DNA of 7,352 bases from JAFGHJ01 sp964523975. GTDB lineage: Bacteria; Hydrothermota; UBA3072. The notes under the pieces were generated by a model. That model searched no databases. It was not told where the DNA came from and was given only the letters and a program-made list of their open reading frames with translations. Shown here piece by piece: positions 5,196 to 7,352 of the stretch (within the stretch, counting starts at the first letter, position 1; every line of letters begins with the position of its first letter). The position numbers and the translations under genes were made by a program. The DNA lies in assembly GCA_964523975.1 (NCBI GenBank), contig CAZGBM010000082.1, positions 1-7,352 on the forward strand, in the 5' to 3' direction.

Positions 5196-7352
5196 AATAT
5201 AGCTGATTTTTAATTCCAGAGAGCCTTTCAAATCGGCGGGAAGGTTTAGATTATTCAACTCTCTTTTGATTGACTTGTCAATACATTCTTCACATGCTTT
5301 TCCCTCGTATATTTCAAAACTTTTTATAGTTGTCTTTTTGACTTTGCCTCCCTCTACTTTGAGTGTAAGAGTCAAAGTCTTCAGATTCCAGTTTTTGAAC
5401 ATAACTTCACAGCCGGCTTCAAGCTGGTCGGTAAGAGTTTCTTCCAGCTTTTTCAAATCGAATTTGGACGCTATCGAAGCAGAAGTTATATAGAAATTAA
5501 GTTTCAGTTCCTTCTTATCTTTTAACGGTTCCGACAGGTCCATTTTATCAGTCGACCAAGCATATTCTGCTGCCATCGGAGCTACGGATTTCATAAGACC
5601 ACCTCCAAATCTTGTTGCAGGAGCATATCCTCCCACCGCATAATCGCTGACTCCCTGGGGAAGAGGCAGGGGCTGTTTTACCGTAACGACCTCTCCTGTT
5701 TTACGAATAATTTTATCTACCGCGACAAATGAGGTATATTGTGTCATCAGGTGATATTTAAGTCCGAGTTTGGTTACCTCGTCTTTTACGTCAACTCCAA
5801 CCTTTCCGTAATCGTCGAGATGCGCGATTTTCTCTCTTGCCCAGAGATATTTTATGGCGGAATTGTCGGTGTCTTCCATAGAAGCATCTATGTCTATTTT
5901 CTTTTTGTAGTTGCCTCCTGCCGTCTTACCGGTCACCAGTATATTTCCGGAAGCTTTTTTGTATTTACCGAAAAGCACGAGTGGTCTCTGCGCAAAAAGG
6001 TCAGGCAGGGAAACGGGTTCGACATCGTAAGCATCGAATCCTTTGAAGTGAGTTTTTATATCGGTGAGGAGCGGATGTTGTATATAATTCAAAAATTTAT
6101 CTGCTGTTTCTTTAGCTTCGCCTTCATTTGTAATAACAAATGGCTCTCCTTTTCCGACTCTTGCCATTCCTTCAATCAGGTAGCGGTTTACTGAAGAGCC
6201 TATACCGAATGCGAAGAAATTAAGCTCTCCGAGATTTTTACTTATGAGGTCAAAGGCTTCTTTTTCAACGGATACGTAACCGTCGGTCGCAACCACGACA
6301 ATTCTTGAAAGACCTTCTTTTTTAGGAAGTGTCATTATCCTCTGGAGTGCATCCAAAATTTCCGTCCCGCCTCCGCCGGTTTGAGACATAACCATCTCTA
6401 TTGCTTTCTTTTTGTTCTCTTTTGTCGCGGGGAGAGGCGTGGAAGAAAGAACTGCCGAACCGCCGGCGAAGAAAAGAATATTAAAATAGTCCTTTTCTCT
6501 TAACCCTTCTATTGTCTTTTTGATCAGGGCTTTTGATACATCGAGCGGGAACCCGTACATCGAGCCGGAAACATCCACTACAAAAAGATATTCGCGCGGA
6601 GGTACCATATCTATGTTTACTCTGTCCGGCGGCTCAACGAGGAGAAGAAAGAATTTTTCTTCTTTTCCCGGATATAAGAGGAGACCCGTCTGTATTTTGT
6701 TCCCCTGAAGCGAGTACCGTAGAATAAAATCCCTGTTTCCTCCGTGTTTCTCATTCTTCGATAAAGTTATTTTCGCTTCGTCATTATTTTTATTTATATC
6801 AACTTGATGAGTGGGTACCGTAACTTTAGCCAGAGGAATACCGGTTTTGAGATTGACTTTTATATCGAATTTATAAGGAGCGTTCTCTTTTTCGTGCAGA
6901 TAGGGAGTGGCAGTCCAGTCTTCTTTATCCTTTTGTTCGCCTGTGAATCTTGGACCTACTACAGTCGGGAACACGTATTCGTAAATTCCTTTTTCGGGAA
7001 TCAGTATCTCGGTAAATTTGACGATTACTTTAACCTCGTCGCCTGGCATAATATTGGCGACTTTCATCTGGAAAACGTTGGGACGCTTTTGTTCCAGAAG
7101 CGAGGCGACCTTACCCTGGTTTTTCGCGTCTTCGTATATTTGCTGTGCCTTTGCCGTTTCTTCGATTTCCGCGTCTATTATGCGTTCTCCTATCTTCATC
7201 CTCATTGCATGAATCGCGGATTTGGTTCCGAGTGGAAATACGTAAACGGCTTCTATCGTTTTCTTCCCGTCGTTCTTATAGACCTGCGTTAGTTCAACTT
7301 CTGCGGTTATGCCCGCAATTTTGACGTCCGCTTTTGTTTCAAGGAGCGGAAA
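5193..7352 (-). CDS. VIT and von Willebrand factor A domain protein (5' end outside window)
   Basis: The frame stays open to the right window edge, giving 719 visible residues; the ATG at 7203-7205 (residue 50) lies inside the VIT domain and is not the start. Residues about 1-135 are the VIT domain (A-E-V-E-L-T-Q-V-Y-K-N, then E-A-V-Y-V-F-P-L, and the R-P-N-V-F-Q-M-K-V-A-N-I region). A vWA domain follows at about 250-425 with an intact metal-binding MIDAS site: D-V-S-G-S-M at 260-265, T330 after four glycines, and D357 in A-T-D-G. Y-T-S-F-V-A-V-D at 539-546 and Q-P-L-P-L-P-Q-G are typical of bacterial VIT-vWA proteins. The C-terminal part (about 605-719) has cysteines at 648, 687 and 690 and loosely resembles an AgmX/PglI-type beta domain; this is uncertain. 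Bacterial members are mostly exported or membrane-attached and bind proteins or matrix; none has a clear general function. The signal region lies off-window. It ends in K-I-S-Y-I and is followed by two hairpins. Confidence 0.92.
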   Translation of the reverse strand, partial: FPLLETKADVKIAGITAEVELTQVYKNDGKKTIEAVYVFPLGTKSAIHAMRMKIGERIIDAEIEETAKAQQIYEDAKNQGKVASLLEQKRPNVFQMKVANIMPGDEVKVIVKFTEILIPEKGIYEYVFPTVVGPRFTGEQKDKEDWTATPYLHEKENAPYKFDIKVNLKTGIPLAKVTVPTHQVDINKNNDEAKITLSKNEKHGGNRDFILRYSLQGNKIQTGLLLYPGKEEKFFLLLVEPPDRVNIDMVPPREYLFVVDVSGSMYGFPLDVSKALIKKTIEGLREKDYFNILFFAGGSAVLSSTPLPATKENKKKAIEMVMSQTGGGGTEILDALQRIMTLPKKEGLSRIVVVATDGYVSVEKEAFDLISKNLGELNFFAFGIGSSVNRYLIEGMARVGKGEPFVITNEGEAKETADKFLNYIQHPLLTDIKTHFKGFDAYDVEPVSLPDLFAQRPLVLFGKYKKASGNILVTGKTAGGNYKKKIDIDASMEDTDNSAIKYLWAREKIAHLDDYGKVGVDVKDEVTKLGLKYHLMTQYTSFVAVDKIIRKTGEVVTVKQPLPLPQGVSDYAVGGYAPATRFGGGLMKSVAPMAAEYAWSTDKMDLSEPLKDKKELKLNFYITSASIASKFDLKKLEETLTDQLEAGCEVMFKNWNLKTLTLTLKVEGGKVKKTTIKSFEIYEGKACEECIDKSIKRELNNLNLPADLKGSLELKISYI

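Noticed and set aside
5739..7292. Two + strand open frames of about 150-160 residues opposite the VIT-vWA gene
   Set aside because: They are antisense to well-conserved VIT and vWA domains and show no domain of their own.

Overview
This AT-rich bacterial window holds the 3' end of one secreted-protein gene on the + strand, a compact three-gene operon on the - strand, and most of a VIT/von Willebrand A (vWA) gene on the - strand. The truncated + gene ends in a FlgD-like/type A T9SS-style C-terminal domain. That points to the FCB superphylum or a related uncultured candidate phylum (relatives of Bacteroidota, Ignavibacteria, Cloacimonadota, WOR-3 and similar), but the window has no phylogenetic marker. 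Strong AGGAGG Shine-Dalgarno sites before two genes argue against a typical Bacteroidota genome, where such sites are usually weak.

Layout: 1-471 (+) is the C-terminal end of a secreted protein. 472-784 is a convergent intergenic region with a long hairpin, a repeat copy and a likely bidirectional terminator. 785-4596 (-) is an operon transcribed right to left: a 326-aa TPR-like protein, a 274-aa ExeA/GspA-type AAA ATPase and a 662-aa multi-TPR protein, with gaps of only 10 and 7 bases. A sigma70-like promoter sits at 4646-4674. 4597-5192 is a 596-base intergenic region holding that promoter, a 9-bp-period repeat, an inverted copy of the left repeat and two hairpins. 5193-7352 (-) is a VIT-vWA protein whose 5' end lies beyond the window.

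How the genes may work together: the operon looks like a cytoplasmic module in which an ExeA-like ATPase, a family that often serves secretion or pilus machinery, is paired with two TPR scaffolds. No secretin, pilin or membrane partner is visible, so the target machine is unknown. The VIT-vWA gene is separated from the operon by a strong intrinsic terminator and is probably an independent unit.

Main points for follow-up: (1) the TPR-ATPase-TPR operon as an uncharacterised module; (2) a shared extreme C-terminal motif, K-I-[SV]-[YF]-[IL], on three of the five proteins; (3) a short [DE]-G-[LM]-F motif repeated three times in the linkers of the large TPR protein; (4) a diverged dispersed repeat of about 200 bp in inverted orientation on both sides of the operon, with a 9-bp tandem periodicity at its inner end.
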